A stretch of DNA of 64,000 nt from Anaeramoeba flamelloides (Eukaryota > Metamonada > Anaeramoebidae). The position numbers and the translations under genes are program-made. The stretch covers positions 4,402,001 through 4,466,000 of the forward strand of contig JANTQA010000029.1 of NCBI GenBank assembly GCA_027625915.1, in the 5' to 3' direction. Positions 23,898 through 34,649 of the stretch are shown piece by piece (position 1 is the first letter of the stretch; the number at the start of each line of letters is the position of its first letter). The notes beneath the pieces are model-generated. The model was given only the letters and a program-made list of their open reading frames with translations, ran no database searches and had not been told where the DNA came from.

Positions 23898-25059
23898 AAT
23901 ACGTGTTCAAAAATTCCAACACTTACCAATTTATCAAATATTATTTTTATACTCTTAAAATTTCATCCCCAGAAAAAAAGTTTAAAAATAATAAATTAAT
24001 TTTTATTTGGCTAATATTCACAATAAAAATTTCAGAGAAAATTTGTAAAAAAAATAATAATAGAGCCAGTACAAAATTTATGGTACAAGTGCTGAATGTT
24101 AATAAAAACATAAAAAAGTGAGACCCCTATATATAAACAATCTTTTTCTAACAAAATAAATGTAAAAAAAGCAATCTAGAAAATTTCCTTTAAGAATTTT
24201 TGTACCTTAAATTTGGTTGAGTGCTTGTTTCTATTTAATAGAACTGACTATAAAAGGTATTCTTTTAGCCCATGGGGCAGACACTGCTTTCCTAAAAAAA
24301 AAAAAAAAACTTGATGTTTCTAATAGCAAATAATTCATTTTAATAAAAGGATAAAAAATTCTTGGTGCAAAAACGAAAATTATAAAAACAAAAAAAAGTT
24401 TTTCTAAGTTAAAAAAACAAAAAAAAACTACAAAATTTTTTATTCTTTTATTAAATTGAATTTTTTGCAATTAAATAACTTGTTTTTTTTTTTTTTTTTG
24501 ACAAGACCTTTGCCTTGTACAAAGATTGGAAAAGTTTTATAATTTTTGGAAAAATGACAAATGTGCTAAAAAAACAAAAAATATTAAGTTATTCGTTTTG
24601 CAGATATGTTACACCTTTCTCCTGAGAAATAAAAAAACTTAAAGTTTCTTTTAATCTATTGATCTCTTTTCCAAAAAGTCTTGTTTGCTTCAATTTTAGT
24701 ATTGATTGGGCTAATTAATTTTAAAAATTTATTTATTATTTAGCTTTTTTATTTCTTGTATTAATTCATTAGATTTAAATACTTTATTAAAATAAGAATT
24801 ATTTTTGTTATTTATAAAAAAATAATCAAAATGTGAACTTCAATAAATTTGATTAAGATAAACCCCAAACAAGGGCTTTCCTTTGTTTAAAAATTTCAAA
24901 TCCATTGCAAGATATCTTTTAATTGAAGATCAAAGAGTTGGTTTTTCAATATCGAAAATCGAAATTAATCCAATTAAAAAAATTTAAAAAAGATCTTTAT
25001 TGTTTTATTTTTGAAGTACAGAATAACTAAAATTCCATAAAAGGTTAGAAGGCATGGGA
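23898..25059. other. AT-rich spacer
   Basis: A stretch at about 24201-24249 resembles one terminal arm of MITE family A (GTACCTTAAATTTGGTTGA, ending GAACTGACT before TA), but no partner arm is seen. No gene is supported. Confidence 0.4.
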
Positions 25060-25109
25060 ATGGAAATGGAAATGGAAATGGAAATGGAAATGGAAATGGA
25101 AATGGAAAG
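25060..25109. repeat. (TGGAAA)n microsatellite
   Basis: About eight tandem copies of TGGAAA/GGAAAT starting about 90 bases beyond the stop codon of the coiled-coil gene, probably in its 3' untranslated region. Confidence 0.9.
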
Positions 25110-25196
25110 GAAAAAGAAAGGGTAAGAGTAATATTAAAAAAATTCACAGAAGCAAAGTAAAATTTATATTTACTTTCTTTCTTCTTATTTTTCTCA

Positions 25197-27053
25197 TTAA
25201 TCCAGTTCTTCCCTTCTTTTTCTTTCTTCCATTTCTTCCATCATTCTTCTCATTTGCATTTCTTCCATCCTCATCCGCTCTTCTTCGATTCTTTTTTTTT
25301 TTTTTTCCATTTCTTCCATCCTTTTTCTTTTTTCCATTTCTTCCATCCTTCTTATTTTTTCCATTTCTTTCATCCTTCTTATTTTTTCCATTTCTTCCTT
25401 CATTTTTCTTTTCTCCATTTGTTCCATGATTTGTTCTTTTTCCATTTCTTGCATTTTGAGTATTTCTTGCATTTTCATTATTTCTTGCATTTTCATTTCT
25501 TCCATCCTACGGCGCTCTTCTTCCATTCTTTTTCTTTCGTCTTCCATTTTCCTGCTTTCTTCTTCTTTCAATTGGCGTTCTTTTTCCAATATCATTTCCC
25601 TTTCTTTATATTCTAACATTTTTTTTTGCAGTTCTTCCATTTTGCGTTTTTCCATTATCGTCTGGTCTTCTTCGTTTCTTTTTCTTTCATATTCCATTTC
25701 CATTTTTTTTTCTTTCATTTCAATTTTCCTTTTTTTCATTTCGATTTCTTCCATCTTTTTTCTTTCCATTTCTTCCATCATTTTTCTTTTCTCCATTTGT
25801 TCCATGATTTGTTGTTTTCGCATTTCTTGCATTTTGAGCATTTCTTGCATTTTGAGCATTTCTTCCTTCATCGTCCGCTCTTCATTAGTTCTCTTCTCCA
25901 TTTCCATTTTGACTTTAATTAATCTTTCTTGTTCCAAACGCCTTTTTTGAGATACCAATTGCATTTTCAATTTTGTCATCTCTGACCGTAGCATTTCTTG
26001 TTCTTTCATCTTTTTTAATTGAATCTGTGATTCGTTTCGTTTTTTGATTTCATCGATTTCTTTCCTTCTTAGTTCTTTTTCGACTGTTTGTTGTAAATCC
26101 ATTTCGATCTTTTGTTTCCTCAATTCCTCCATATTTTTACGCTTTTCTAGTTCCAAGATTTTGGTTTGTAACTCCATTTCTTTTTTTTGAATTTGCTCTT
26201 GCTCCATTTGCCGCTTAACGATTTGCTCTTCATACTCTTTCTGTTGTTTGATCATTTGACACTGCATTTCATCAAGAATTTCGTTTTGTTTTTTTTCTTG
26301 TAATGACTGCTCTTCTTCCTTTTTTTTAAGAATAAGTTTTTCTTTAAGGAGTTTCAATTGTCGAGTTTTTTGTAGTTTGAGTTTTTCCTCCTGCAAAGCT
26401 TGCATTTTTTCAAGTTCAAGTCGTCTAGTTTCAATCTTTTTTTCTTCTTCATTCGTTTTTTCTAGTAGCCGTTTCTTTTCTAATTCCTGGAGCTTGACTT
26501 CTTCATTGTAAAGTTTTTGTTTCCTCTTGTTTTCCTCTTCCAATTGCTTCCTCGACAACACCAGGTTTATCATCTCTTCTTCCATCATTTTCTGCTGGAG
26601 TAACATTTCGCTTTCAATAAGCCGAAGCTTCTCTTGTTGGATCATCGTTTCGTTCATTCTCTCGTTGGACTCTAAATACTTTTTCTTGCTTTCTTGCATC
26701 AAATCCTCCAATTTTCTCTTCTGCTCAAGGATGTTCTGTTTCGCGATCAGCTGAGATCTTCTTTGTTCCTGCAGCGTCTCCATTTTGTTTTTAGTGTGCT
26801 CGAGATCATCTTGTTTCAATTGAACCATCTTTTCTTTGAACCCAAGTTTAATCTTTTTCCATTCAACTTCGCCTTTGGTTTTCTCCTCTTTTTCTTCCAT
26901 TTTTTTTTCTTCATCCTCAAGCTGTAATTTTTCCAGTTTGAGTTGGTTTTTTAATGTTTCAAGTTCTGTGATACGTTTGTTTTCTTTTTCCAATTCGTAA
27001 AGTAGTTCGCTTTCTAAATCTTTTTCAATTTTGTCAGCCTGATTTATTGACAT
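25197..27053 (-). CDS. long charged coiled-coil protein
   Basis: Single-exon gene of 618 residues with an ATG at 27053 and a TAA stop. From residue about 10 to the end the sequence is almost only E, K, R, M, Q, L and I, with heptad spacing of L/I/M, so one very long alpha-helical coiled coil is expected. The last third turns into short near-repeats (MEEMEKRKRMEEMEKK, KMQEMLKMQEM), encoded by an ATGGARGAA-rich tract that probably expands by slippage. No catalytic motif, membrane segment or motor domain is seen. Its length and M-rich repeats resemble trichohyalin-like or cytoskeletal linker proteins, but low-complexity helices give misleading matches, so no function is assigned. A possible divergent gene start lies at 27621 on the other strand. 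Confidence 0.75.
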   Translation of the reverse strand: MSINQADKIEKDLESELLYELEKENKRITELETLKNQLKLEKLQLEDEEKKMEEKEEKTKGEVEWKKIKLGFKEKMVQLKQDDLEHTKNKMETLQEQRRSQLIAKQNILEQKRKLEDLMQESKKKYLESNERMNETMIQQEKLRLIESEMLLQQKMMEEEMINLVLSRKQLEEENKRKQKLYNEEVKLQELEKKRLLEKTNEEEKKIETRRLELEKMQALQEEKLKLQKTRQLKLLKEKLILKKKEEEQSLQEKKQNEILDEMQCQMIKQQKEYEEQIVKRQMEQEQIQKKEMELQTKILELEKRKNMEELRKQKIEMDLQQTVEKELRRKEIDEIKKRNESQIQLKKMKEQEMLRSEMTKLKMQLVSQKRRLEQERLIKVKMEMEKRTNEERTMKEEMLKMQEMLKMQEMRKQQIMEQMEKRKMMEEMERKKMEEIEMKKRKIEMKEKKMEMEYERKRNEEDQTIMEKRKMEELQKKMLEYKEREMILEKERQLKEEESRKMEDERKRMEEERRRMEEMKMQEIMKMQEILKMQEMEKEQIMEQMEKRKMKEEMEKIRRMKEMEKIRRMEEMEKRKRMEEMEKKKKRIEEERMRMEEMQMRRMMEEMEERKRREELD

Positions 27054-27620
27054 TTTTTGTTTTATTGTCAGAATATAAAAATAAGAAAAAAATAAATGAT
27101 GATTTTTTTAACATCTGATTATTACGTTGGAAAAAGTTGTTTTTGAAAACAATCTAATCCTGGGCGTGTTGGTACTGAGAAGCTTAAAACTCAAAAAGTC
27201 TTGTTATGTATTTTTTTTGTTGACTAAAAAATACAGGTGTTTGAGTAATAAATGGGAAAAAATTCCATTTTCCTCTTTTTCAAATCAAGATCACAAACAA
27301 TAACCCTCTTTTGTGAAAACTGGGTTTGTAAAAGATCAATAAGGAATATAAAGTATTTTTTGGCATTTAGGATTTAAATACCAATAAGTCTTTTTTTTTT
27401 TTCATTTTGTGAATTAACAAAAAAACGACACTACTTTATTCAACAACTTTTGTTTTTAGAAAACAAAACTCTGACACTAACAATCTTTTTGTACTTTCAT
27501 ATTTTTTTGTTTGAAAAATTTCGAGTTGTTTTTCAAATTTCTATTAGTGATTGGCTGTTTTCGGATTTGACTCCAAAAGGGAGCAGATATAAAAAATTTC
27601 ACCAGATTTCTTTTTGATAA
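27054..27620. promoter_or_regulatory. putative divergent promoter region
   Basis: This 567-base gap lies between the coiled-coil gene (minus) and a candidate gene start (plus, 27621). The plus strand carries GGTACTGAGA at 27171-27180, 118-127 bases upstream of the coiled-coil ATG, close to GGTTCTGAGA at a similar distance before the START gene. AGCAGATATAAAAAATTTC, a TATA-like run, lies about 40 bases before the 27621 ATG. A half copy of family G lies near 27232-27265. Confidence 0.35.
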
Positions 27621-28183
27621 ATGAGTGACGAATTTTCAAGTACTGATACAGAAGAGGTTATGTTTCTATTTTTCACCAATTTTACATTTGAAACTGATTG
27701 GGTGAAACTCAACAAATATGATCGCTTACACATACTATTTGTTGTCAAATAAACGAACAAAATTTTCATTCAGCTTTCCAAAAAACAGATTTTTTAATCA
27801 TACTCGTATTTGAATGTTAAATGGGAAAAAATTTTCACTTAAGTAACCATATTATTCTTTTATAAATTGAGTTCTCAAATAAGTAGTTTGCAATTTAAAA
27901 ACTCTATTTGAAAAAGGAAAATGAAAATGAAGTGAAAATTTTTTCCCGTTTTTGATTCAAATAAGAGTATAACATTTGAAATTTTTACACCTGTAAACAA
28001 GCACTAATTATTAATTACCTTTTTTAGAATTGGGGGTGCTTTGGTGATTTATTATAATTCTTGTGTAATTTTTTTAGAAAGCTGAATTAAAATTTTGATC
28101 TTTTTAATTTAAAACAAACAGCAGTTCAGGTTCTGGAAAAATTGTGTTCGTCTACTTCGGTTGAAACACCTCAAAAAATTTAA
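27621..28183 (+). CDS. candidate small two-exon gene or orphan first exon
   Basis: ATG at 27621 opens 12 codons, MSDEFSSTDTEE, ending at an AG|GTTATG donor-like site (27657). A possible in-phase second exon after TTCAG at 28130 gives VLEKLCSSTSVETPQKI and a TAA at 28181-28183. The proposed intron (473 nt) holds a whole family G MITE. The second exon is uncertain because other acceptors (CAG at 28123, TTTAG at 28077) are available. The first exon looks like a genuine acidic, serine-rich N-terminus. Part of the intron is duplicated, without the MITE, at 63235-63460. Confidence 0.3.
27803..27967. mobile_element. MITE family G, well-preserved copy
   Basis: Flanked by TA (27801-27802 and 27968-27969). 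The ends CTCGTATTTGAATGTTAAAT and TGATTCAAATAAGAG are inverted, and arms of about 40 bases containing GGGAAAAAATTTTCACTT pair with AAGTGAAAATTTTTTCCC. Length 165 bp, no coding capacity. The paralogous segment at 63310 lacks it, giving an empty site. Confidence 0.8.
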
Positions 28184-28303
28184 GAATTAAACAAAATTAA
28201 TTAGGTTGTTTGTGATACAAAGGTATGTTTATTAATATCAAAGTGTTAATTGTCTGAATTGATTTCTGTGATTTCTAATAATAATTAAAGATATTTTGAT
28301 TTA

Positions 28304-28784
28304 CCCTGGCGTAAATAACCCGTGTTGGCAACCTTTACAACGACAAAAATTTAACTTATGTTTTTTTTTTTTCAGATTAGAATTTTTAAAGATAGGAAGA
28401 CACACATATATTCTTGGTTCAGATTCAAATTGGTTTTAGAGGTTTGATCTTTGGTTAACTAAAATAGTTAAATCATATTAAATACTTTTGATTTAAAAAA
28501 TTTTCATCATATTTAGAAAATATAGTGAGATAAAAAATGATTTTTTTAAAAAAATCCAAAAAATAAAATTTTGCTCCTTTTTTTATCAAAAATTAGATTT
28601 TAATCTTTCCATAACTTCATAATTCTTTTTTAAAATTTATTTAAAGAACCCGATTTCTTGTTTATACGTTGTTTTCAATCCATATATACATTTCTTTTCT
28701 CCCTTCAATTCGCTAATATTTTTTGACATGAATTAAATTTTAGTAATGGATTAAAATAAAAAACATGGGTTATTTACCCCACTA
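28304..28784. mobile_element. MITE family H, copy 1
   Basis: Flanked by TA (28302-28303 and 28785-28786). Ends CCCTGGCGTAAATAACCCGT and ACATGGGTTATTTACCCCAC are inverted. The whole 481-bp interior is collinear with the copy at 31440-31916, including GGAAGACACACATATATTCT and TTCATAATTCTTTTTTAAAA. This copy has more decayed termini. Confidence 0.75.
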
Positions 28785-29290
28785 TAAGATTGAAAAAAAT
28801 TGAATTGATTGTGATAATTTTAAATTCATCTCTAATTGATAAAACCTCAAAGTGCAAAAGTAAAAAAATTGAACTTTTAAACTGCCTTTCGAGAAAATAC
28901 TAAAAGGCAAAAAAATAGGGCAATTCCTGAGTTATTCTTTTACCAATCTTTTGATTTTTCCTGGACTGGAAAGAGAGAACAAGTATACCTACTTACCGAC
29001 TTACACTAAACAACAGATAACATAAATTATTTATCCAAATTTTGAGATAAAGAAGAACAAAAATATATAAATCATATTTTTCACTTCATTTCAATGAAAA
29101 ATTCTTACGCTCATCATGTTAAATTTCTAAATTTTTACAAGAAAGAGATCTAAATACGAAATATATATATTTAACTTTATTTGACAAAATACTTTATAAA
29201 AAAAACCTTTCAAATTGAAAAAAGCGTTTTTATGAAATTAGCAACACTTAAACAAACTTCATTTTGGAAACCTTGCTCTCCAGCACAATT
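28785..29290. other. AT-rich spacer
   Basis: No gene or repeat recognised apart from a TA-rich approach to the microsatellite at 29291. Confidence 0.5.
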
Positions 29291-29503
29291 ATATATATAT
29301 ATATATATATATACAGTCAGTTTCACTTTAAAGCACAAACTTTCAACGAAATTTAAGGCACAAAAAAAATCCCCAATAAAGGTACAAAATTCAGATTCTA
29401 GTAAAATAAATTGTAAAATAAAAAATTCCACATTTTGTGCCTTAATTTGAGATTATATTGTGCCTTAAATTTCGTTGAAAGTTTGTGCCTTAAAAGTGGA
29501 ACT

Positions 29504-29535
<32 letters not shown>
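29291..29535. repeat. (TA)n microsatellite split by a MITE
   Basis: TA repeats at about 29290-29313 and 29509-29535 flank the family A MITE. A TA-targeting element inserted inside a TA microsatellite is the simplest reading. Confidence 0.8.
29314..29508 (+). mobile_element. MITE family A inside a TA microsatellite
   Basis: 195 bp. Begins CAGTCAGTTTCAC after TA and ends GTGGAACTGACT before TTA, with the last base changed from the family consensus. The two arms are near-perfect inverted copies. The centre TTCTAGTAAAATAAATTGTA gives plus orientation. Confidence 0.9.
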
Positions 29536-29540
<5 letters not shown>

Positions 29541-29760
29541 AGTACCCCAAAATACGAAAAACATTTCAACCAAAAATTTTAATTTGAAATGTTATCAAAG
29601 GATTATAATATATAGAATTTCTAAACAATTATCCTAGAAAGAAAAATTTATAATTAAAAATTGTACAGTAACTTACAATAAAAAAATAACTTGAAAAAAA
29701 ATTTTCAAGATTGGGAATTTTTTTTTTTTGGTTATTGTGATTTTATTATTATTCCATCCA
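29536..29760 (+). repeat. dispersed segment family M, copy without MITE
   Basis: Closely matches 52325-52383 joined to 52583-52800. Shared blocks are TAGTACCCCAAA, AATGTTATCAAAG, AATTATCCTAGAAAGAAAA and CAATAAAAAAATAACTTGAA. It lacks the family A MITE found in the other copy, so it serves as the empty site. Confidence 0.75.
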
Positions 29761-31077
29761 AATTTAGTCAAAAAAAAATTTTTTTTTTTTTTTTTTTTAG
29801 AAAACTTTCTCTAGACATCAAAAAACCATTAGCTTTAATGATTAAAACATATCATACTTTACTGGAAAATTTCTTGGGGCCCTTTGCGCCCCAAAATTGC
29901 CTAAAATATTTGATTAAATGATTCATTCATTACAAAAGTTATTTTGACATGACATAGAAAAATTATTTTATCTACTGATTACCATTCAAGAACAATATCT
30001 ATATTTTATTCTAAATAATTTAAAAATAAAAAAAATATAAATTAAATTTGAACAAAAAATCAGATTTTTTTTTTCATTGTAAAATTTTAAAATTTTTTCA
30101 AAAAGATTTTTTATCAAATTTAAATGATTTTTCCAATAGTTCTAGTCAGATTATTATTTGGTTTTTTTTTTTAATTAAAACTATTTTTTAATTTTTGACT
30201 TTTTAAAATATAGATATAAAATAAACACTATTATTGAATTAGAAACCATCTATCATAACTTATTTTCCAAGATCTGGATTAATTTAGAAAGGTTAAATTA
30301 AATTTTCATAAATATATTATTCAAATTTTTACTTATACCAATTTTCAAAAAAAAATTACTGTTTTTGAAGATTATTTTATTATCTTTGAAAAATATTTAA
30401 GAGTTATTTTTTATTTCTTTGTTAAATTTAGGGTTGATTATTTTATCAATTAAAAAAGTTTTTGTTTGTTTAATTTCAATATAATAAATGATATTATTTA
30501 ACAATTTTTTTTTTTTTTTTTTTTTGTTTTTTCAAGTAACTTTTATTATTTAAATAAAATTTTTCGAAAATTATTCACATTAAACTTTCAATTTTGGCCC
30601 AAAGAAATAAATTTCATTTTTCTCTGGATTGGATATTTATTGAAATTTTTACGAAAAAAAAAATTGAAGTTTTTTCAGTTATTTTTTTTTTATTGATTTG
30701 TTTTATCATAAAATTAACAACTTTTTTGGATCAGTATTTATTAATAAATCAAAGCGTTGGGTTTTTAATTACTATTATTATAATAAAATTTCTGATTTAA
30801 AAAATTAAAATAAAAATAAAAATCTTTAAAAAAATGTAAAAATGAATAATTATTTTTGTTTTTCCACTTTCAAAAAAAAAAAATTCAATAACATAACTAC
30901 TTAATCTTTGAACCATTTTGACTTTTTATTATAATACAAATTTGGATTAAATTTAAACAAGAAAATAAACATATTAGCACACCAGTATCCTTTTAATTTT
31001 TTTTTAAAAAACTTGACGAATTTTAGTCAAATCCGGATGCTAAAGGAAATATATTTCTCTCGTAATTACCCCCCCCC

Positions 31078-31109
<32 letters not shown>

Positions 31110-31439
31110 AATAGAGTAATTATTTAACACAGGGATACAATTAAACATGATATTCAAACTCATATATCAACTTTAGAAAAATGAGTTATCATTTTTAAAA
31201 GAGTTCATTTTTCCCAATTAAATACTCAGTAAAAAAAACCTGATCCTTTTGTTGTATTTTTGGATCTAAATTAGAAAAAAAAAAAATTGTAAAAAATTTT
31301 TATTTTGTAGAAATCTCAATTTTAGTAATTTCAGAGAATCTGTTTGAATAAATAACCTGTTCATTAGTCTTATTTTAAAAATATAATAAAAATAAATCAA
31401 ATATTGAATCCTTGAAGAATTAAAAAAATTGATCATCTA
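29761..31439. other. AT-rich spacer with a C/A homopolymer junction
   Basis: No gene is supported. At 31069-31106 a run of 9 C is followed directly by about 29 A, unusual even for this sequence. It could be an old A-tail or plain slippage. Confidence 0.6.
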
Positions 31440-31916
31440 CAGTGGTGTAAATAAACCGGTGTTGACAACCATTAACCCATTACTAAAATTTAACTCGTGT
31501 TTTTTCTTCAGACTTGGGTATTTGAAAATCGGAAGACACCTATATATTCTTGGTTCGGATTTAAAATGATTTTAGATGCTAGATCTTTGATTAGTCGAAA
31601 TGAATCAATGATATTAAATGCTTTTGTTTCAAAACTTTCTAAATATATACTAAATTTCTGAGATTAAATGATTTTTTTATCAAAATTCAAAAAATGAAAT
31701 CTTTCTCATTTTTTTTGTCAAAAAATTACATTTTAATCTATCCATATCTTCATAATTCTTTTTTAAAATTTATATAAAGAACCCCATTTCTGGTTTATTT
31801 ACTGTTTCCGCCCCATTGATTTATTTCTTGTATTTCTAGAGCAAGCCAATATTTTTTGCATGAGTTAAATTTTAGCAATGGGTTAAAATAAAAAACACGG
31901 GTTATTTACACCACTG
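31440..31916. mobile_element. MITE family H, copy 2
   Basis: Flanked by TA (31438-31439 and 31917-31918). Ends CAGTGGTGTAAATAAACCGG and GGGTTATTTACACCACTG are inverted, as are subterminal ATTACTAAAATTTAACTCG and GAGTTAAATTTTAGCAAT. 477 bp, non-coding, with an interior collinear with 28304-28784. The ends and TA duplication resemble Tc1/mariner-type non-autonomous elements. Confidence 0.85.
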
Positions 31917-33174
31917 TATTTTATTTTACAAATATTTATTAAATTTCTTGAAATTTAAGAGAGTAGGCAATATTCGTTTTTAAATATTAAGATTATAAAC
32001 AAGGAACTCTATTTGTATTAAAATCAGTTATTTAATAACATCTATTATTTTTTTTTAATATTAGATTTATCTATTTGAATTTGTTTAATTTGTCTGGAAA
32101 TCTTTAAAAAATCTTGAAAAAAATTTAAACCTATTGAGACATTTAATCTTTGTGCTGTTAATAACTCACGCAAGAATTAAAATTGGGTTATTAATTATTG
32201 ATTATAAATATTCAAATTTAAATTTATTTCTTTAGATTATTAGTTGAATTTTACAGGTTTTAAAAATGTATTTTGAGAGAATTTTTAATTTAATTATTTG
32301 GTTATTTTTTCTCAGATTTTTTTTATTCAATAAAGATAAAAAAAAGATTTGAACTGTTCTGCGAATCAAAAAATTATATTTTTTTCTATATAAAATAATT
32401 ATTGTAATTGTTTTTGATATTAAGTAGATTTTTTAAACTGCCCTATTTTATAACTTGGTGGTTTCATTTTTAAAGTGTATTTTAGTACAATTCCTTTACT
32501 AGGTAATAAGGTTTCTTACTTCTTCTAAAGGAAATATTTTTTTTTTGAAATAAATCAGAAATATGTTGAATTTTGAACTTTTCAAAGATGAGAAAAATGT
32601 ATCAAAACTTTAAAAAACAAGAATTCATTTCTGAAAAATAGCATTAAAAGCAAGTTTGGTCTTTTTTAGTAATAAGATTTTTACTTTGTTTTTCATTTTC
32701 AAGATGCTGTAAAAATGTTTTGAAAATTTTGCTATTAATTCTACTTGAAGATTTTTTTTATGTTTACTAGTCCCTTAATTAAATATTTTTTATCAAAGCT
32801 TGATCTCGATCTGGAAGTAAATTGCAAAGCAATTTTCTTTCAAAAATTAAGATTTGAATTTAGTCCTTCTTTTTTAATTCATTTTGTTTTCCAAAATTTA
32901 ATCTATGGAAAGGAGGTAGCTCATAATTTGGGAAATAAAAAAAAAAAAACATAAGGAAAGAGATGAAAAGTTGTCATTTTTATTTACTTTACAGATAAGA
33001 AAAGTGCGATCTTGCTTTCTCGCATGAACAACATCAAAAAATTTAACATTTTGTGAGTATTTAGTCCTCACAAAAGCCGAATATATTTGACCTTCTCAAC
33101 AATTTTCAAAAAGGAATCTCCTGATTTCAACAATAACTTTGCTATTCTGAAAGAATGATACCGGATTTGAAATT
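31917..33174. other. AT-rich spacer and 3' flank of the phosphatase gene
   Basis: No further gene supported. The 33000-33174 part is GC-richer and is probably the 3' untranslated region of the minus-strand phosphatase gene. Confidence 0.4.
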
Positions 33175-34064
33175 TTATTTGGCAAATTGAATAAAGGGAA
33201 ACACAAAATTCAAATAAAAATTATCTTGTTTAAAATCATTAATAGTGAAATCTGGCCATATTCGTTCTTTTGTTGACTTTTCAATCAACTTATCAAGATC
33301 CTTGTTTTCTTGTTCGACGAGTAATCTCAGTTTGACTTCAGTTTGCTCATCAATAAGCCCATTTTCCTGATTTGCCAAGTGGTCGATCATTTGCAACGCT
33401 GCCTCGAATCTTTGAGAAGTTTCGCTTATGGGCTTCTCTATTGGACCAAAGCATTTGAAAACGTTATTAATTAGTTTTAACTGATTATACACTTTGTGGT
33501 GGCTTGTTGTCCCTTCAAGTTCGTAATTTAAGTCTTTCCACAAGTTCAGCTGTCTTTGGAAAAACACTTTTGGCTGAACCACAGATCTTTTTGTTTTCAC
33601 GTAGTTAAAGGCTGTTTCAAAACCCCAATTTCTTGATTTCATTAAATAAGACACAACCGCTGTCCCGCTTCTTGAAACACCTGCTGCACAATGAACAAAC
33701 ACATTATTATTTTTTTCTGATAACGCTTCCGAGATGAAAGCATAAAATTTTTGAAAATTCTCAAGCATAAAGGCATGTGGGCTGTCATAATATGGGATAT
33801 GAAGATAAGTGTAATCTTTTTCAAATTTGCATGGCTCATAACAAACATTTAAGATATGTGTTATCTAGATTGAAAAAAAAAAAAAAAAAAAAAGAATAAT
33901 TTGATTAATTTTAGGTGGGGTTTTAGTTTGAGAAGAAAGAATTAAAACAAGAAAAATTGTCACGAATTTCATACACCATTTTCCTCCAAGAACTCTTTAT
34001 GTGAAGACCCAACTTTGTTTCCTAAATACAGTCCTTCGTCGATTTTATCAATTGCATTTCCCAT
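33175..34064 (-). CDS. atypical dual-specificity protein phosphatase
   Basis: Two exons on the minus strand: 34064-33975 (30 codons) and 33864-33175 (229 codons plus TAA). They are separated by a 110-nt GT-AG intron with a long T-run before CTAG. The join is in phase and gives 259 residues. The N-terminal IDEGLYLGNKVGS is the usual opening of the DUSP fold, followed by HILNVCYEP. The proposed general acid is D57 in PYYDSP, and the signature is HCAAGVSRSG with catalytic C89 and R95. The domain closes near residue 150 (YVKTKRSVVQPKVFFQRQL). The last 100 or so residues are helical with no known domain. It should dephosphorylate phospho-Ser/Thr/Tyr substrates, perhaps MAP kinases; no MAPK-docking domain is seen. 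There is no signal peptide. The AAATAAAA overlapping the stop may serve as poly(A) signal. Confidence 0.9.
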
Positions 34065-34649
34065 GATTAATGTTTTTGTTTTATTGTGTTTTGAAAGGAT
34101 TATTCAAATTAAAAAAAAAAATGATTTTCTAATTTGACAAAAGAACTTTTGAGGACTAATTCTACCTTTTTGGAGTTGTCCTTTTTCTTCTATAATCGAT
34201 TAGGGGGGCTAATTTTATTCTTTTTAAAAACACGAACAATTTTTGATTTTTTCAAATTGATACTTACTGGTAAAAGATCAGTAAATTGAAAAATATTTTC
34301 AACTTTATTTGTACTTTTATTTTATTAAAAATTAGAGTTTGTATAAAAGTAAGTTGTAATATCTGATCTCGGTTTATTTGCTGGTACTTTTTTATCTGTT
34401 ATATTATCTCGATATTCGTGAAAATATCTCTCCTAATAGAACAAATTTTATATATTTGACAAAACTTAAAAAATTAAGTGATTGTTTTTTTACAAATTGT
34501 TCTATTATTCCCAAGTTTTGGAATCGAATTCATTTTTTAAAAATTTACTAAAGTTTGGGTTCTACTGCAACTAAATTGGTTTTTGGAGGAAAATAACTAA
34601 CGAGTGAACCAACAAACAAAAAAAGATTCTTTTATTTTTGTTTTTAATA
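34065..34649. other. spacer upstream of the phosphatase gene
   Basis: AT-rich flank with a GGGGGG run near 34204 and no clear core promoter motif. A 62-codon minus frame (34571-34759) overlaps MITE J and is not called. Confidence 0.4.

Noticed and set aside
23695-23929. Long open frames of repeated cysteine and valine on the minus strand
   Set aside because: They are translations of the (CA)n microsatellite in two frames.
24201-24249. One arm of a family A-like MITE
   Set aside because: Only about 50 bases match and no partner arm is present; chance or deep decay cannot be separated.
25254-25950. Plus-strand open frames of 98-174 codons opposite the coiled-coil gene
   Set aside because: F/H/S/I-rich antisense shadows of a purine-rich coding strand.
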